NCBI GenBank assembly: GCA_016715765.1
Contig: JADJZJ010000017.1
Location: 1-64,000, forward strand
Reading direction: 5' to 3'
DNA from: Opitutaceae bacterium
Lineage (GTDB): Bacteria > Verrucomicrobiota > Verrucomicrobiia > Opitutales > Opitutaceae
Length of the DNA stretch: 64,000 nt
In this document: positions 1-8,537 of the stretch, one piece after another
Position numbering within the stretch: the stretch's first letter is position 1
Layout: every line of letters begins with the position of its first letter
Notes under the pieces: generated by a model
Told to the model about the DNA's origin: nothing
The model's input: the letters and a program-made list of their open reading frames with translations, nothing else
Databases searched by the model: none
Program-made: the position numbers and the translations under genes

Positions 1-1551
1 GAAGGCGACCCTGGCCACGGCGCAGGCGATGGACGCGGAGACCTTGCGGATGCGCTGCAGGTCGGGGAAGACCCGGCCGGCGGCGAGATCCTGCTCGGTG
101 ACCAGGCTCGCGAGGACATTGGCGGCGGCGAAGAACATCTCGTTGGTGACGCGCCGGGACTGGCTGACAATGAGGCCGAGGCCGACGCCGGGGAAGATGT
201 AGGAATTGTTGCACTGCCCGGGCTTGAGCACGCGACCGTGGAATTCGTAATCCGGGAACGGACTGCCACTGGCGAAGACGGCGCGGCCGCCGGTCCACTG
301 GTAAGCCTGCTCCGCCGTGCACTCGGCGCGGGAGGTGGGATTGGAGAGCGCGAAGATGACCGGCCACGGGTTCAGTTTCCCCATGGTCCGCACGACGGTT
401 TCGTCGAAGGACCCGGGGGTGCCCGACACGCCGATGAGCATGGTGGGCTTGATGGCCTCGATCGCGGCTTGCAGCGAGGTCGCGCCGGGATGGTCTTGGG
501 CGAAACGCAGCTTGTGCTGGTTGAGGTCGGTGCGGCTGCTCACCACCAGGCCCTTGGAATCGACGTACCAGCACTGGCGGCGCGCGTCCGCCTCGCCCAC
601 GCGCTCGGCCTTGAGGGCCTCGACGATGAGCTCGCCGATGCCGATGCCGGCCTCGCCCGCGCCGTGGAAGAGAAACCGCTGCGAGGCGAGGCTGCCGTGG
701 GTGATGCGCAGGGCCGAGAAGATGCCCGCGAGGGCCACGGCGGCCGTGCCCTGGATGTCGTCGTTGAACGTGCAGATCCTGTTCTGGTACTCGTGGAGCA
801 GCCGGAAGGCATTGGCGTTGCCGAAGTCCTCGAACTGGATGCAGGCGCGGGGATAAATTTCCTGCACCGCGGTCACAAATTCGTCCACGAGGGCGTCGTA
901 GCCCGGGCCGCGTTCGCGGGGGGCGTTGAGGCCGAGGTAGTGCGGATCACCGCGGAGGTCCGCGTTGTCCGAGCCGACGTCGAGCATGACGGGCAGGCAC
1001 TGGCTGGGCACCACGCCGGCGCAGGCGGTGTAGAGCGAGAGCTTGCCGACGGGGATGCCCATGCCGTTGGCCCCGAGGTCGCCGAGACCGAGGATGCGTT
1101 CGCCATCGGTGACCACGATCATGCGGATATCGGCCTGGGGCCAGTTCTGCAGCAATTGCTTCACGCGGCCGCGGTCGCGCAGGCTGATATACAGTCCGCG
1201 CGGCCGGCGGAAGATCAGGGCGTAGCGCTGGCAGGCGAGGCCCACCGTGGGCGTGTAGATCAGCGGCATCATCTCGGTGACATGGTCCATCACCACGCGG
1301 TAGAAGAGGTTCTCGTTCCGCTCGAGCAGCGACATGAGGTAGATGTACCTTTCGAGGTCGGTGGACTTGTGGCGGACGGTCTCCAGGATCCGGGCGACCT
1401 GCAGTTCCTGGGTGGTGACGTGCGGGGGCAGGAGGCCGCGGAGGCCCAGGGCGTCGCGTTCCGCCTCGGTGAAGGCCGTGCCCTTGTTGAGCAGGGGGTC
1501 GTGCAGGATTTCGACGCCGCGCTTCCCGTGGAGATGTGGTTTCATTTTCAT
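1..1551 (-). CDS. maeA: NAD(P)-dependent malic enzyme, C-terminus cut by window edge
   Basis: Oxidative decarboxylation of malate to pyruvate in the cytoplasm. Translating the minus strand from the ATG at 1551 gives 517 codons without a stop to position 1, so about 30-50 C-terminal residues are missing compared with the roughly 550-residue large-type family. Visible motifs: YTPTVGLACQ near the N-terminus, GDLGANGMGIPVGKLSLY, the metal-site block FEDFGNANAF followed by FNDDIQGTA, the dinucleotide-binding FHGAGEAGIGIG, and ALSNPTSRAECTAEQAY. A second in-frame ATG at 1545 (MKMKP start) is equally possible; neither has a good Shine-Dalgarno sequence. It stands alone, divergent from tcdA across a 650-base gap. 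NAD versus NADP preference cannot be decided here. Confidence 0.93.
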   Translation of the reverse strand, partial: MKMKPHLHGKRGVEILHDPLLNKGTAFTEAERDALGLRGLLPPHVTTQELQVARILETVRHKSTDLERYIYLMSLLERNENLFYRVVMDHVTEMMPLIYTPTVGLACQRYALIFRRPRGLYISLRDRGRVKQLLQNWPQADIRMIVVTDGERILGLGDLGANGMGIPVGKLSLYTACAGVVPSQCLPVMLDVGSDNADLRGDPHYLGLNAPRERGPGYDALVDEFVTAVQEIYPRACIQFEDFGNANAFRLLHEYQNRICTFNDDIQGTAAVALAGIFSALRITHGSLASQRFLFHGAGEAGIGIGELIVEALKAERVGEADARRQCWYVDSKGLVVSSRTDLNQHKLRFAQDHPGATSLQAAIEAIKPTMLIGVSGTPGSFDETVVRTMGKLNPWPVIFALSNPTSRAECTAEQAYQWTGGRAVFASGSPFPDYEFHGRVLKPGQCNNSYIFPGVGLGLIVSQSRRVTNEMFFAAANVLASLVTEQDLAAGRVFPDLQRIRKVSASIACAVARVAF

Positions 1552-1840
1552 GGCAGAGGTCGGGTGGACGGCATGCCCGCCTGGGGGCTTGTCCGGGTCA
1601 CAGGATAAGATCATCGGGGCGCGACCTAAAGCGGGAAACCGGCCCGTTGTTCATTCATCACGCGCGCAATTGCCCGATGCTGCTCATGCTAATGGACAAG
1701 AAATGCACAATGCGGCCGGCCGCGGTTCAGGCAGGGCGATTTTAACCACGGATTTCACGGATGGCTCGGATGAGGAATTCCAATCACGGCAACAGCGGGG
1801 AACACATGCGGCTGGGTGAAACCAAGTTGAAGACTGTTTA

Positions 1841-1951
1841 TTAACCACAAAGAACACAAAGTTTCCGTCCGGATGGTGAGAGTCTCCCGCGCCCTTATAA
1901 GGGCCTTGAACGCGGCATTCGCTTTAGGATTTTTGTGTTCTTTGTGGTTAA
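1841..1951. repeat. Perfect 20-bp inverted repeat, spaced 71 bases
   Basis: TTAACCACAAAGAACACAAA at 1841-1860 is repeated exactly as its reverse complement at 1932-1951. The 71-base spacer contains a small CTTATAAGG palindrome. The arms are AT-rich in a GC-rich genome. It resembles the short mobile intergenic palindromes (REP/MITE-like) seen elsewhere in this window, but its sequence family is different from the others. Confidence 0.8.
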
Positions 1952-2010
1952 ATCATATTCTCAGTGGCTTGGGAGGGTTCGGGTAGGAGATGGATCGTCG
2001 GAGTTCAAGG

Positions 2011-2084
2011 GTAGGGCGAACCGTCCTCGGTGAGCCGCCCCGTAGCGGGAGGTGAACCGGCTCGGCGAGGACGCCTCGTCCTAC
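2011..2084. repeat. Imperfect palindrome of the GTAGGGCG type
   Basis: The left arm (2011-2037) begins GTAGGGCGAACCGTCCTCGG and the right arm (2058-2084) is its approximate reverse complement ending CGTCCTAC, with a few mismatches. It shares the GTAGGRCG outer end with the elements at 2991-3214 and 63891-63967. Confidence 0.7.
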
Positions 2085-2201
2085 TTTCTGTATTTTTCGC
2101 CACCTTCTGAGCCTGATGTGGCAATTCCGGGGCTTGGGGGGACTTTACTGGGGGAGAAAAATAGGAGTGGCGCCGGTGGTGGCGTTCGCTAGCTGTGCGG
2201 C

Positions 2202-2993
2202 GTGGACGAAGACTATCTCAATCGCTTCGGCGGACTCGGGCGGCTCTACGGGACGGCGGCCCTGCCGCGGCTGGCGGCGGCGCATGTGTGCGTGGTGGGC
2301 GTCGGCGGGGTCGGCTCATGGGTCGTCGAAGGCCTGGCGCGCAGCGGCGTGGGGGCGCTCACGCTGGTGGACCTGGACGATGTCTGCGTCACCAACGTCA
2401 ACCGGCAGCTGCCCGCGCTCGATGGCCAGATCGGCCGGCCGAAGGTGGCCGTGCTGGCGGAGCGAGTGCGGCTCATCAACCCGGCGTGTCGCGTGGAGAC
2501 CCACATCGAATTGTTCACCGCGGCGTCGGCCGAGCGCTTGCTGGCCGCGACGTTTGACCAGGTCGTGGATGCGATCGACCTGATGTCGCACAAGGCGCTG
2601 CTCATCGGCGAAGCGCGCCGCCGCGGCTATCCGGTGCTCACCGTGGGCGCGGCCGGGGGCAAGTGCGATCCGACGCAAATCCGGGTGGGCGATCTCGGTG
2701 ACGCGTGGGGCGACGAGTTGCTCCGGCAGGTGCGCCGCAAGCTGCGTCGCGACCATGGTTTTTCTCCCGGCACGCAGAAGGGGAAAATGAAATTCGACGT
2801 GCGCTGCGTGTGGTCGAGCGAGTCGCCGGTTTATCCGTGGGCGGACGGCAGCTGCCACGCCGAGCCCGAACCCGGCAGCAACCTCAGGCTCGATTGTGCC
2901 ACGGGTTTCGGCACCACGGTGGCGGTGACGGGCGCGTTTGGTTTGATCGCGGCGGGCGAGGTGGTGCGGGGGATTGCGGGGAGGAAATTGTAG
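2202..2993 (+). CDS. tcdA: tRNA threonylcarbamoyladenosine dehydratase (ThiF/HesA fold)
   Basis: TcdA (formerly CsdL/YgdL) is an ATP-dependent enzyme that cyclises t6A to ct6A at position 37 of ANN-decoding tRNAs. The 263-residue product matches the usual length of about 268. It has the N-terminal FGGLGRLYG, the Rossmann nucleotide loop VVGVGGVGSWVVEGLARSG near residues 30-50, the DLDDVCVTNVNRQ acidic block, DAIDLMSHKA, and the family-specific tail with GTTVAVTGAFGL. The start is GTG at 2202. Its TAG stop at 2991-2993 lies inside the palindromic GTAGGGCG repeat. It converges with the tatD/sufE pair. The partner CsdA/CsdE genes are not adjacent, though a SufE homologue is 1 kb away. Confidence 0.93.
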   Translation: MDEDYLNRFGGLGRLYGTAALPRLAAAHVCVVGVGGVGSWVVEGLARSGVGALTLVDLDDVCVTNVNRQLPALDGQIGRPKVAVLAERVRLINPACRVETHIELFTAASAERLLAATFDQVVDAIDLMSHKALLIGEARRRGYPVLTVGAAGGKCDPTQIRVGDLGDAWGDELLRQVRRKLRRDHGFSPGTQKGKMKFDVRCVWSSESPVYPWADGSCHAEPEPGSNLRLDCATGFGTTVAVTGAFGLIAAGEVVRGIAGRKL

Positions 2994-3214
2994 GGCGGGG
3001 ATTCCGATCCCCGCCTGCGACCTCACGCTGCCATCAATCTTTTCGGTCGACTCCTTCCCTTAACTTGCTCCGGTTTGGGCCTTTCCAAGCAGAAAGAGAA
3101 GCGAAAGAGATTGATGACTTAAGAGACAGAGCTGTTCCAGCCTCCGGAGAAATCTAAGGCGGCGGGCGGCGGACCGGTCCTCCCAGGCCCGGCGAAGGAG
3201 GAGACCTCGCCCTA
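2991..3214. repeat. Facing GTAGGGCG repeat ends between convergent tcdA and tatD
   Basis: GTAGGGCGGGGATTCCG starts at 2990 and contains its own inner palindrome (GGGGATTCCGATCCCC). At the far side, read on the minus strand from 3215, the sequence is GTAGGGCGAGGTCTCC. Both outer GTAG ends overlap the stop codon of the flanking gene: TAG of tcdA at 2991-2993 and TAG of tatD at 3214-3212. The 25-base left unit recurs exactly at 63892-63917. Confidence 0.75.
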
Positions 3215-4051
3215 CAAGAACAACCGCTGGAAATTCTCCTCCACGCGCGCAGCCAGTTGGTCCACGCGGAGGCCGAGGAACGCGGCGAGGCCGGCGTAGG
3301 CGGCGGCGATGTTGGCGGGGTGGTTGACGGTCGTGGTGTCGGGCTGCGCGGGCAGGTTGTAGAGCCGCCAGGCGCTGCGCAGCGGCATCGCGGGGGCGTC
3401 GGTCTCCACGAGCAGGCGGTCGGCGGGGATGGACTTGAAGGTGTTGCGCTGGGCTTCGCGCTTGGAATCGAGGAAGGCGCCGTTGAAGGAGAAATACGCG
3501 CCGAGCTCGGCGAAGGCCGGGATCATCTCGGCCGAGCCGGCGTAGGCGTGGAGGAGAAAGCCGCGCTCGGGGCGCCGGGCTTGGCGCAGCGTGTCGAGCA
3601 ACGCGCCCCAGGCGTCGATGCAGTGCACCGAAGCGGCGAGATTATGCGTGGCGGCGAGTTCGAGCTGCCAGACAAAGACTTCCTTCTGCTCGGCCAGCGT
3701 AGCGCGGCGCAGGCCGGCGAGGCGGGGATCGTCGGGCTTGGCGCTGTCGAGGATCCAGCGGTCGAGCCCGATCTCGCCCACGCGGGCGCGCGGCTCGGTG
3801 GCGAGGCGGGATTCGAGGCGGCCCTGCCAGTCGGCGGGGCGGTTGCCGCAGTCCCAGGGATGGACGCCGTAACTGGGGACGACCCAGGGGAAACGCGAGG
3901 CGAGGGCGGAAACGGCGGCCCAATCGTCGGGCGTCGTGCCGTTGACGACGGCGCCGGCGATGCCGGCCTGCCCGAGATCCGTGGCGATGCGGTCCATGTG
4001 CGGCAGCAGCCATTCGTCCTGCAGGTGGTTGTGGGCGTCGTAGAGTTTCAT
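3212..4051 (-). CDS. TatD-family metal-dependent hydrolase
   Basis: TatD-type TIM-barrel hydrolase, a family of metal-dependent DNases and related enzymes. From the ATG at 4051 the product is 279 residues, close to the family length of about 260. The first metal site reads DAHNHLQD (His7, His9); GEIGLDR carries the conserved Glu; HC and HAYAGS carry further histidines; LLVETDAP is the C-terminal Asp motif. In this sequence the frame is continuous with the sufE ORF upstream, giving an apparent 423-residue fusion from 4483. I separate them because restoring two bases near 4115 gives sufE a normal tail and a TGA that overlaps this ATG as ATGA, a typical coupled pair. The TAG stop lies in a palindromic repeat. 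Confidence 0.87.
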   Translation of the reverse strand: MKLYDAHNHLQDEWLLPHMDRIATDLGQAGIAGAVVNGTTPDDWAAVSALASRFPWVVPSYGVHPWDCGNRPADWQGRLESRLATEPRARVGEIGLDRWILDSAKPDDPRLAGLRRATLAEQKEVFVWQLELAATHNLAASVHCIDAWGALLDTLRQARRPERGFLLHAYAGSAEMIPAFAELGAYFSFNGAFLDSKREAQRNTFKSIPADRLLVETDAPAMPLRSAWRLYNLPAQPDTTTVNHPANIAAAYAGLAAFLGLRVDQLAARVEENFQRLFL

Positions 4052-4456
4052 GTCGCGGCGGGCCGCTGGGCGAAGGCCCGGATGGCGGCGCGGACGGAGC
4101 CGAGGCCGTTCTGGCGTGGGGGAGAGGTTTTTCAGGAGGTCGAGGGCGGCGAGGGGATCGGTATCATCGGCGAGAATCTCTGCCGGAGTGGCGCCGTTGT
4201 AAAAGGCGCAGAGGAAGGCGACGAGGCCTTTCACCAACGGCCCGTCCGCATCGCACCGGAATTGGCAGCGGCCGTCACGCAGTTCGCCGACGAGCCAGAC
4301 CTGCGACACGCAACCGGGCACGCGGCGCACGTCCGTGCGTTCATCGGCCGGCAGGGGCGGCAGCCGGCGGGCGCGGTCCACGACGGCGGAGAGGCGCTCC
4401 TGCGCATTCTCAATGAGCAGGAAATCCTCGAGCAGCTGTTGCTGGGCGGCGGTCAT
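4048..4456 (-). CDS. sufE: SufE-family sulfur acceptor, frameshifted near 4115
   Basis: SufE accepts persulfide sulfur from a SufS-type cysteine desulfurase for Fe-S cluster assembly. From ATG 4456 the protein has the family core: the active Cys in PGCVSQVWLVGEL (Cys49), VKGLVAFLCAFYNGATP, and LDLLKNLSPT. After that the reading frame turns into Arg/Pro-rich noise and runs into tatD. In the other frame the sequence continues QNGLGSVRAAIRAFAQRPAA and stops at 4048, exactly the conserved SufE ending. A missing dinucleotide, probably GC in ACGCGCCAG, around 4113-4118 explains this. Likely a sequence error rather than a true fusion. No other suf genes are nearby. An alternative upstream start at 4483 adds nine unsupported residues. 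Confidence 0.82.
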
Positions 4457-4608
4457 GGTTGGACGGGTGTGACAGTGGCTCACGCGGAGGCGCGGAGAAC
4501 GCAGAGACTACAACGGGGATTCGGGCCGGTGCCAATCCGATCATCACCCGGCATTGCAGCCGGCGAATCGATGCCGTGTCTCCTGCGCCAGCGCGTGAGT
4601 GGTTTGAA

Positions 4609-6375
4609 TCACTTCACCGGCACAAGGCGGACCTGAACCACGAGGGGCGAAAGATCGTCCCAGAGGGGTTTGTCCTTGGGCTGCGGCAGGATCTTGTCGA
4701 GGTGGAGGCGCAGGTTGAACCGACCCGGCTGCAGGACCTCGATCCGGCCCATGCGGGTGATGATGCGCGGGAAGTAGGCCTTCTGCGTGTAATCGAGTTC
4801 CGCGTCGCGGACGATTTTCCGGCGCAGGGTTTTCCCGGCGGCCGCAATGCGGGCGGTGTGTCCGCTGCTCCAGGGCTCAAGGTGCTGGTGGGTGGTGACG
4901 AGCTCGACGTTGAAGCGTCCGGGCTGCAGCACGGTCGCATCCCATTCGAGCCAGTCGGTGGTCTCGGTCCATTTGGACGTGAAGCCAATGGGCGTGACCT
5001 TCAGCTTCGGCTGGCCGCGATCGGCCCCGACGCGCGCCTCGGCGGTGAGCAGGCTGAGGACGCCATCCGGTTCCTGGATCGGTCCGGGGACCACGGCGGG
5101 TGCACCGGCCAGGCGCAGGGCCACGACGGTGACGGGACCGGAGAAGCGCACGCCGGCGAGATCAATTTGCAGGCGGGGCGTACCGGTGGCGGGGTCCTTG
5201 TCTTGGGCCACGGGCAGGGCTCGCTTGGGCGCGAGGAGCGGCGAGGCGCCGAGCACGCGGGTCAGGAGTCCGCGCAGTTCGAAATGGCGCGACGGTTTCG
5301 AGAAGAAATGCAGGTAGAGCGTGCGACCCTTGGTGGTCATGCGGCCCCAGGGGAAGTCGTGCGCGAAGGGCGAGGGCGAGGTGCCGTAGATGCTGGCGCC
5401 GTTGGCCTTCAACCAGCGGCCCACTCCACGCAGGCGGGCGACGCTGGCCGCCGGGACGGTGCCGTCGGCCTTGGGGCCGATGTTGAGCAGGTAGTTGGCG
5501 TTCTTGCTGGCCGATTCGACAACGGTGCGGACGAGGTTCTCGACGGACTTCCAGTCGTGATCGTGCGTCTTGTAACCCCACGTGTGATTGAGGGTGGCGC
5601 AGACTTCCCAGTCGCCCGGCAAGCGGCCCGGGGGCATCTGGTTGTCGCGCGGGATGCCGTAGTCGCCCATGCCATGACCGACGCGGCCGGAGACCAGGCA
5701 GCCGGGCTGGATTTTCTTCACGAAGGCGCGGATGGCGGCGGATTGCTCGCGGCTGATCGTGAGGGGCGTGTCGAACCAGATCAGGCCGACCGGGCCGTAC
5801 TGGGTGAGCAGCTCGCGCAATTGCGGGTAGACCTTTTCGCGGAGGTAGCGGTCGGAGTTCTTCTTTTTGACGTCGTAGTCCCAGGTGTTCCAGGCGCCGT
5901 CCGGGTGGTGCCAGTCGAGGTCCTGCGAGTAATAGAAACACAGCGTGACGCCCTGCTTTTTGCATTCGCGGGCGAGATCGCGCATGGGATCATGGGCCCA
6001 GGGCGTGGCGGCGACGACGTTGTACGGGTTGGACGGGGAGTCGTACATCGCGAAGCCGTCGTGGTGCTTCGCGGTGATCACCAGGTAGCGCTGGCCGGCC
6101 TCGCGGGCGAGGCGGACGATGGCGGCGGCATCGAAGCGGACCGGATTGAAGCGGGCGGCGAGCTTCGAGTACGTGGATACGGGGATTTTTTCGCGAAACA
6201 TCAGCCATTCGCCGATGTAGGGCACGCGCTTGCCACGCCAGACGCCGGCGGGGATCGCATAGAGTCCCCAGTGGATGAAGAGGCCGAAGCGGGCGGAGCG
6301 CCAGCGGTTGAGCGCGGCGGCGGCGGCGGCGGAGGTGCGGGTCGATTGCCGGAGGGTCGAGGGATCGATGGGCAT
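4609..6375 (-). CDS. Alpha-L-fucosidase, glycoside hydrolase family GH29
   Basis: Retaining exo-fucosidase that removes terminal L-fucose from glycans. About 588 residues from ATG 6375; a TTG eight codons upstream (6399) is possible but has no ribosome site. N-terminal catalytic barrel: RFGLFIHWGLYAIPAG, AKHHDGFAMYDS, and GLIWFDTPLT, where Asp202 is the expected nucleophile. NANYLLNIGPKADGTVP is another GH29 hallmark. The C-terminal 200 or so residues form beta-rich segments that twice contain LQPGRFN, consistent with a carbohydrate-binding or beta-sandwich domain. No signal peptide is visible, so it is probably cytoplasmic unless the start is wrong. It stands alone, with no transporter or regulator next to it. 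Confidence 0.92.
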   Translation of the reverse strand: MPIDPSTLRQSTRTSAAAAAALNRWRSARFGLFIHWGLYAIPAGVWRGKRVPYIGEWLMFREKIPVSTYSKLAARFNPVRFDAAAIVRLAREAGQRYLVITAKHHDGFAMYDSPSNPYNVVAATPWAHDPMRDLARECKKQGVTLCFYYSQDLDWHHPDGAWNTWDYDVKKKNSDRYLREKVYPQLRELLTQYGPVGLIWFDTPLTISREQSAAIRAFVKKIQPGCLVSGRVGHGMGDYGIPRDNQMPPGRLPGDWEVCATLNHTWGYKTHDHDWKSVENLVRTVVESASKNANYLLNIGPKADGTVPAASVARLRGVGRWLKANGASIYGTSPSPFAHDFPWGRMTTKGRTLYLHFFSKPSRHFELRGLLTRVLGASPLLAPKRALPVAQDKDPATGTPRLQIDLAGVRFSGPVTVVALRLAGAPAVVPGPIQEPDGVLSLLTAEARVGADRGQPKLKVTPIGFTSKWTETTDWLEWDATVLQPGRFNVELVTTHQHLEPWSSGHTARIAAAGKTLRRKIVRDAELDYTQKAYFPRIITRMGRIEVLQPGRFNLRLHLDKILPQPKDKPLWDDLSPLVVQVRLVPVK

Positions 6376-6455
6376 GGGAATAATTTCGGAGTCGGCCAAG
6401 GAGGCGCGCTCCCCCGACGGCAGGCAACGTTGATTTCAGGGGCCGCGGCGAATGA

Positions 6456-8435
6456 TCAGGCGGCGCCGAGCAAGGGCGCGGGGCAGTCGATCGCGAGGGA
6501 GATGGCGCGGTAGAGTTCGCCCTCAGCCACGGTCACTGTGCCGTCGTAACCGATCACATGGGCGGCCGCGGTGAGCAGGCGCTTTTTGATCGGCAGGGAA
6601 CTGACGGCCAGCCGGTCGAGCGCGCGATCGAGCTCGATGAAGCCCGATTCCCCGGCGGGGCGCAGGCTCAGCGAAGTCGCGATGAGGGGCAGCTGGGCGA
6701 CGCCCTGCAGGAAGGCGTTGGCCACGGCGGGGGCGGCGGTGTCGCCGGCCCGGGCCAGCGTGGACAGGACGATGGAGATGTCGCCGGTGACGGCGCTGAA
6801 GGAATCGAACTGCACCCCGCGGACCGGACCCTGGCCGAGGGCGAGCTGGCGGGTGAGAAACTTCTGCAGGACGAATTCGAAGGCGTTCACCTGACCATCG
6901 GCATGGACGAGTTCGTCGAGGGTCGTGACGAAGCGGTCGAGCGCGGCGCGGTCGAGCGTGCGCAGCGTCGGCGCACAGAGCTGCAGCAGCGGCAGGCGGG
7001 CGGCGGCCTCGAGCAGGCTGAGGGCGGGGCGGAGCGCATCCAGGATCGCGGTGGCCTCGGCGCCGGCGTGGCGGGTGATGAGATCGCGGGCCGCATTGCG
7101 GTCGGATTCCGCCGGGCCGAGCAGCAGGCCGTAGATGAGGACCGGGGCGCGGGCGGGGTCGGCGGCGGCTTCGCGCAGGCTGGCGGGCAGGGATTCGAGC
7201 AGCGATTGGGCCTGGGCGAAATGCGCGCTGGTGAGGGTGCCCATGTCGGCCAGCACCGTCGCCGGTTTGAACGGGATGCGGGTCGGGGCGACCGGCGGCG
7301 GCACGCGCGCCGGTGCTTCGTAGGCGCGGCGGACAGCCTCGGTGGGCGGGAGCCGCTGACCCGAGAAACCGGCGGTCTGGAAATTCTCGCGGGTGATATC
7401 CACGGCCTGCTCGGGCTCGAAGACCTTGCCGTCCCACTGCGGATCGATGGCGCGGATGCGTTCGGCCAGGGGCGGGTGGGTGGCCCACAGGCCGCCCAGG
7501 TGGGAGCGGAAACCCTGGGCGAAGAAGAAGTGGCCGAGTTCGGCGGCCTTGGGGCTGACGACCGTGGAGCCGAGCGCATAGCCGCCGATTTTTTTCAGGG
7601 CCCCGGTGATGCCGGCGGGGTTGCGCGTGAACTGCACGGCGGAGGCGTCGGCCAGGAACTCGCGCTGGCGCGAGACGGCGGCCTGGATGAGGCGGCCGAA
7701 GAAATAGCCGATGTAGCCGATGAGCATGAGGGCGAGGCCGATGGCGAGGACGACGGCAATGCCGCCGCCCTTGTTCTTGCCCCCGCCGGTCCGGATGCGG
7801 CCGCGGCCCAGCGAGTACAGGATGCCGCGGCCCATGAGCCCGATGACGAGGATGCCGAAGATGATGGCGCTGAGCTTCACGTTCAGCCGCATGTCGCCGT
7901 TGAGGATGTGGCTGAATTCGTGGGCGACGACGCCCTGCAGTTCGTCGCGGGAAAGCTTTTCCATCGTGCCCCGCGTGACGGCGACGACGGCATCGCCCGT
8001 GGTGAGGCCGGCGGCGAAGGCGTTGAGCGCGGGTTCGTCGTCGAGCAGGTAGACGGCGGGGATGGGCACGCCCGAGGCGATGGCCATTTCCTCGACCACG
8101 TTGAGCAGGCGGCGTTCGTCCGGGGTGGCGCGGCCGGGCTCGATGCGGCGGGCGCCGACGCTTTCGGCCACCGCGCTGCCGCCCGCGCGGAAGGTGAACC
8201 ACTTGAAGAGGGAGGCGCCGCCGGCGACGAGCAGGATGAAGCCGGAAACCAGGAAGAGGACGTTGGGGTCCCACCAGGCGTGCAGCGAACCGCCGGCGTG
8301 GGGTGCGGCCTGACGGACGAGCAGGATGGCGGCGAGGTAGCTGGCGGCGATGGTGCCGAGGACCGCAAAGGCGAAGAGCACGACCAGCCTCGTGGTGCGT
8401 TGCTTGGCGCGGGCCTGGGCCTCGAAGAAGTCCAT
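6456..8435 (-). CDS. M48-family membrane metalloprotease (HtpX-like) with long C-terminal domain
   Basis: Zinc protease of the HtpX/Ste24 group, 659 residues versus about 290 for HtpX. Residues 15-85 hold two membrane spans; HEFSH at 172-176 is the HExxH zinc motif; two further spans follow around residues 185-250, then REFLADASAVQFT carries the third zinc ligand Glu, and THPPLAERIRA closes the M48 domain near residue 335. The remaining 320 residues are helical, Ala/Leu-rich and contain two ADG..E-type segments (VHADGQVNAFE and GYDGTVTVAEGE) that resemble TerB-like repeats. It lies downstream of lemA, separated by a palindromic repeat. lemA plus M48 is a recurrent gene pair, which supports a membrane quality-control role. 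No clear Shine-Dalgarno sequence precedes the start. Confidence 0.9.
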   Translation of the reverse strand: MDFFEAQARAKQRTTRLVVLFAFAVLGTIAASYLAAILLVRQAAPHAGGSLHAWWDPNVLFLVSGFILLVAGGASLFKWFTFRAGGSAVAESVGARRIEPGRATPDERRLLNVVEEMAIASGVPIPAVYLLDDEPALNAFAAGLTTGDAVVAVTRGTMEKLSRDELQGVVAHEFSHILNGDMRLNVKLSAIIFGILVIGLMGRGILYSLGRGRIRTGGGKNKGGGIAVVLAIGLALMLIGYIGYFFGRLIQAAVSRQREFLADASAVQFTRNPAGITGALKKIGGYALGSTVVSPKAAELGHFFFAQGFRSHLGGLWATHPPLAERIRAIDPQWDGKVFEPEQAVDITRENFQTAGFSGQRLPPTEAVRRAYEAPARVPPPVAPTRIPFKPATVLADMGTLTSAHFAQAQSLLESLPASLREAAADPARAPVLIYGLLLGPAESDRNAARDLITRHAGAEATAILDALRPALSLLEAAARLPLLQLCAPTLRTLDRAALDRFVTTLDELVHADGQVNAFEFVLQKFLTRQLALGQGPVRGVQFDSFSAVTGDISIVLSTLARAGDTAAPAVANAFLQGVAQLPLIATSLSLRPAGESGFIELDRALDRLAVSSLPIKKRLLTAAAHVIGYDGTVTVAEGELYRAISLAIDCPAPLLGAA

Positions 8436-8446
8436 GGGGGCTTAGG

Positions 8447-8530
8447 GAGTAGCGAGTAGCGGGTAGTGAGTAGCGAGTAGGGGACAGGCTCTGTCCGGAT
8501 GCTCGCTACCCGCTACTCACTACCCGCTAC
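8447..8530. repeat. Palindrome built from GTAGCGA/GTAGCGG heptamers
   Basis: Both arms are runs of near-identical seven-base units (AGTAGCG, GGTAGTG): left arm about 8449-8480, right arm 8501-8530, separated by GGGACAGGCTCTGTCCGG, itself a small hairpin. It fills the gap between the lemA stop (8538) and the M48 start (8435). A second copy of the same family is at 55721-55835. Confidence 0.8.
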
Positions 8531-8537
8531 TTTCAAG

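Larger units (their letters stand above)
1552..2201. other. Gene-free 650-base divergent region with two palindromic repeats
   Basis: I see no coding sequence on either strand between the malic enzyme and tcdA. The stretch holds a fragment resembling the AACCACGGATTTCACGGAT-type element near 1743-1765, a perfect 20-base inverted repeat (1841-1860 with 1932-1951), and a second imperfect palindrome (2011-2037 with 2058-2084). Promoters of both divergent genes must lie here, but I cannot assign -35/-10 boxes with confidence. Confidence 0.6.

Noticed and set aside
238..1608. A 456-codon open frame on the plus strand at the window start
   Set aside because: The minus strand encodes a clear malic enzyme across the same bases; the plus-strand product is low-complexity with no motif.
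8447..8530. CRISPR-like array because of repeated GTAGCGA units
   Set aside because: Units are seven bases with no spacers and the two halves are inverted. No cas gene is in the window.
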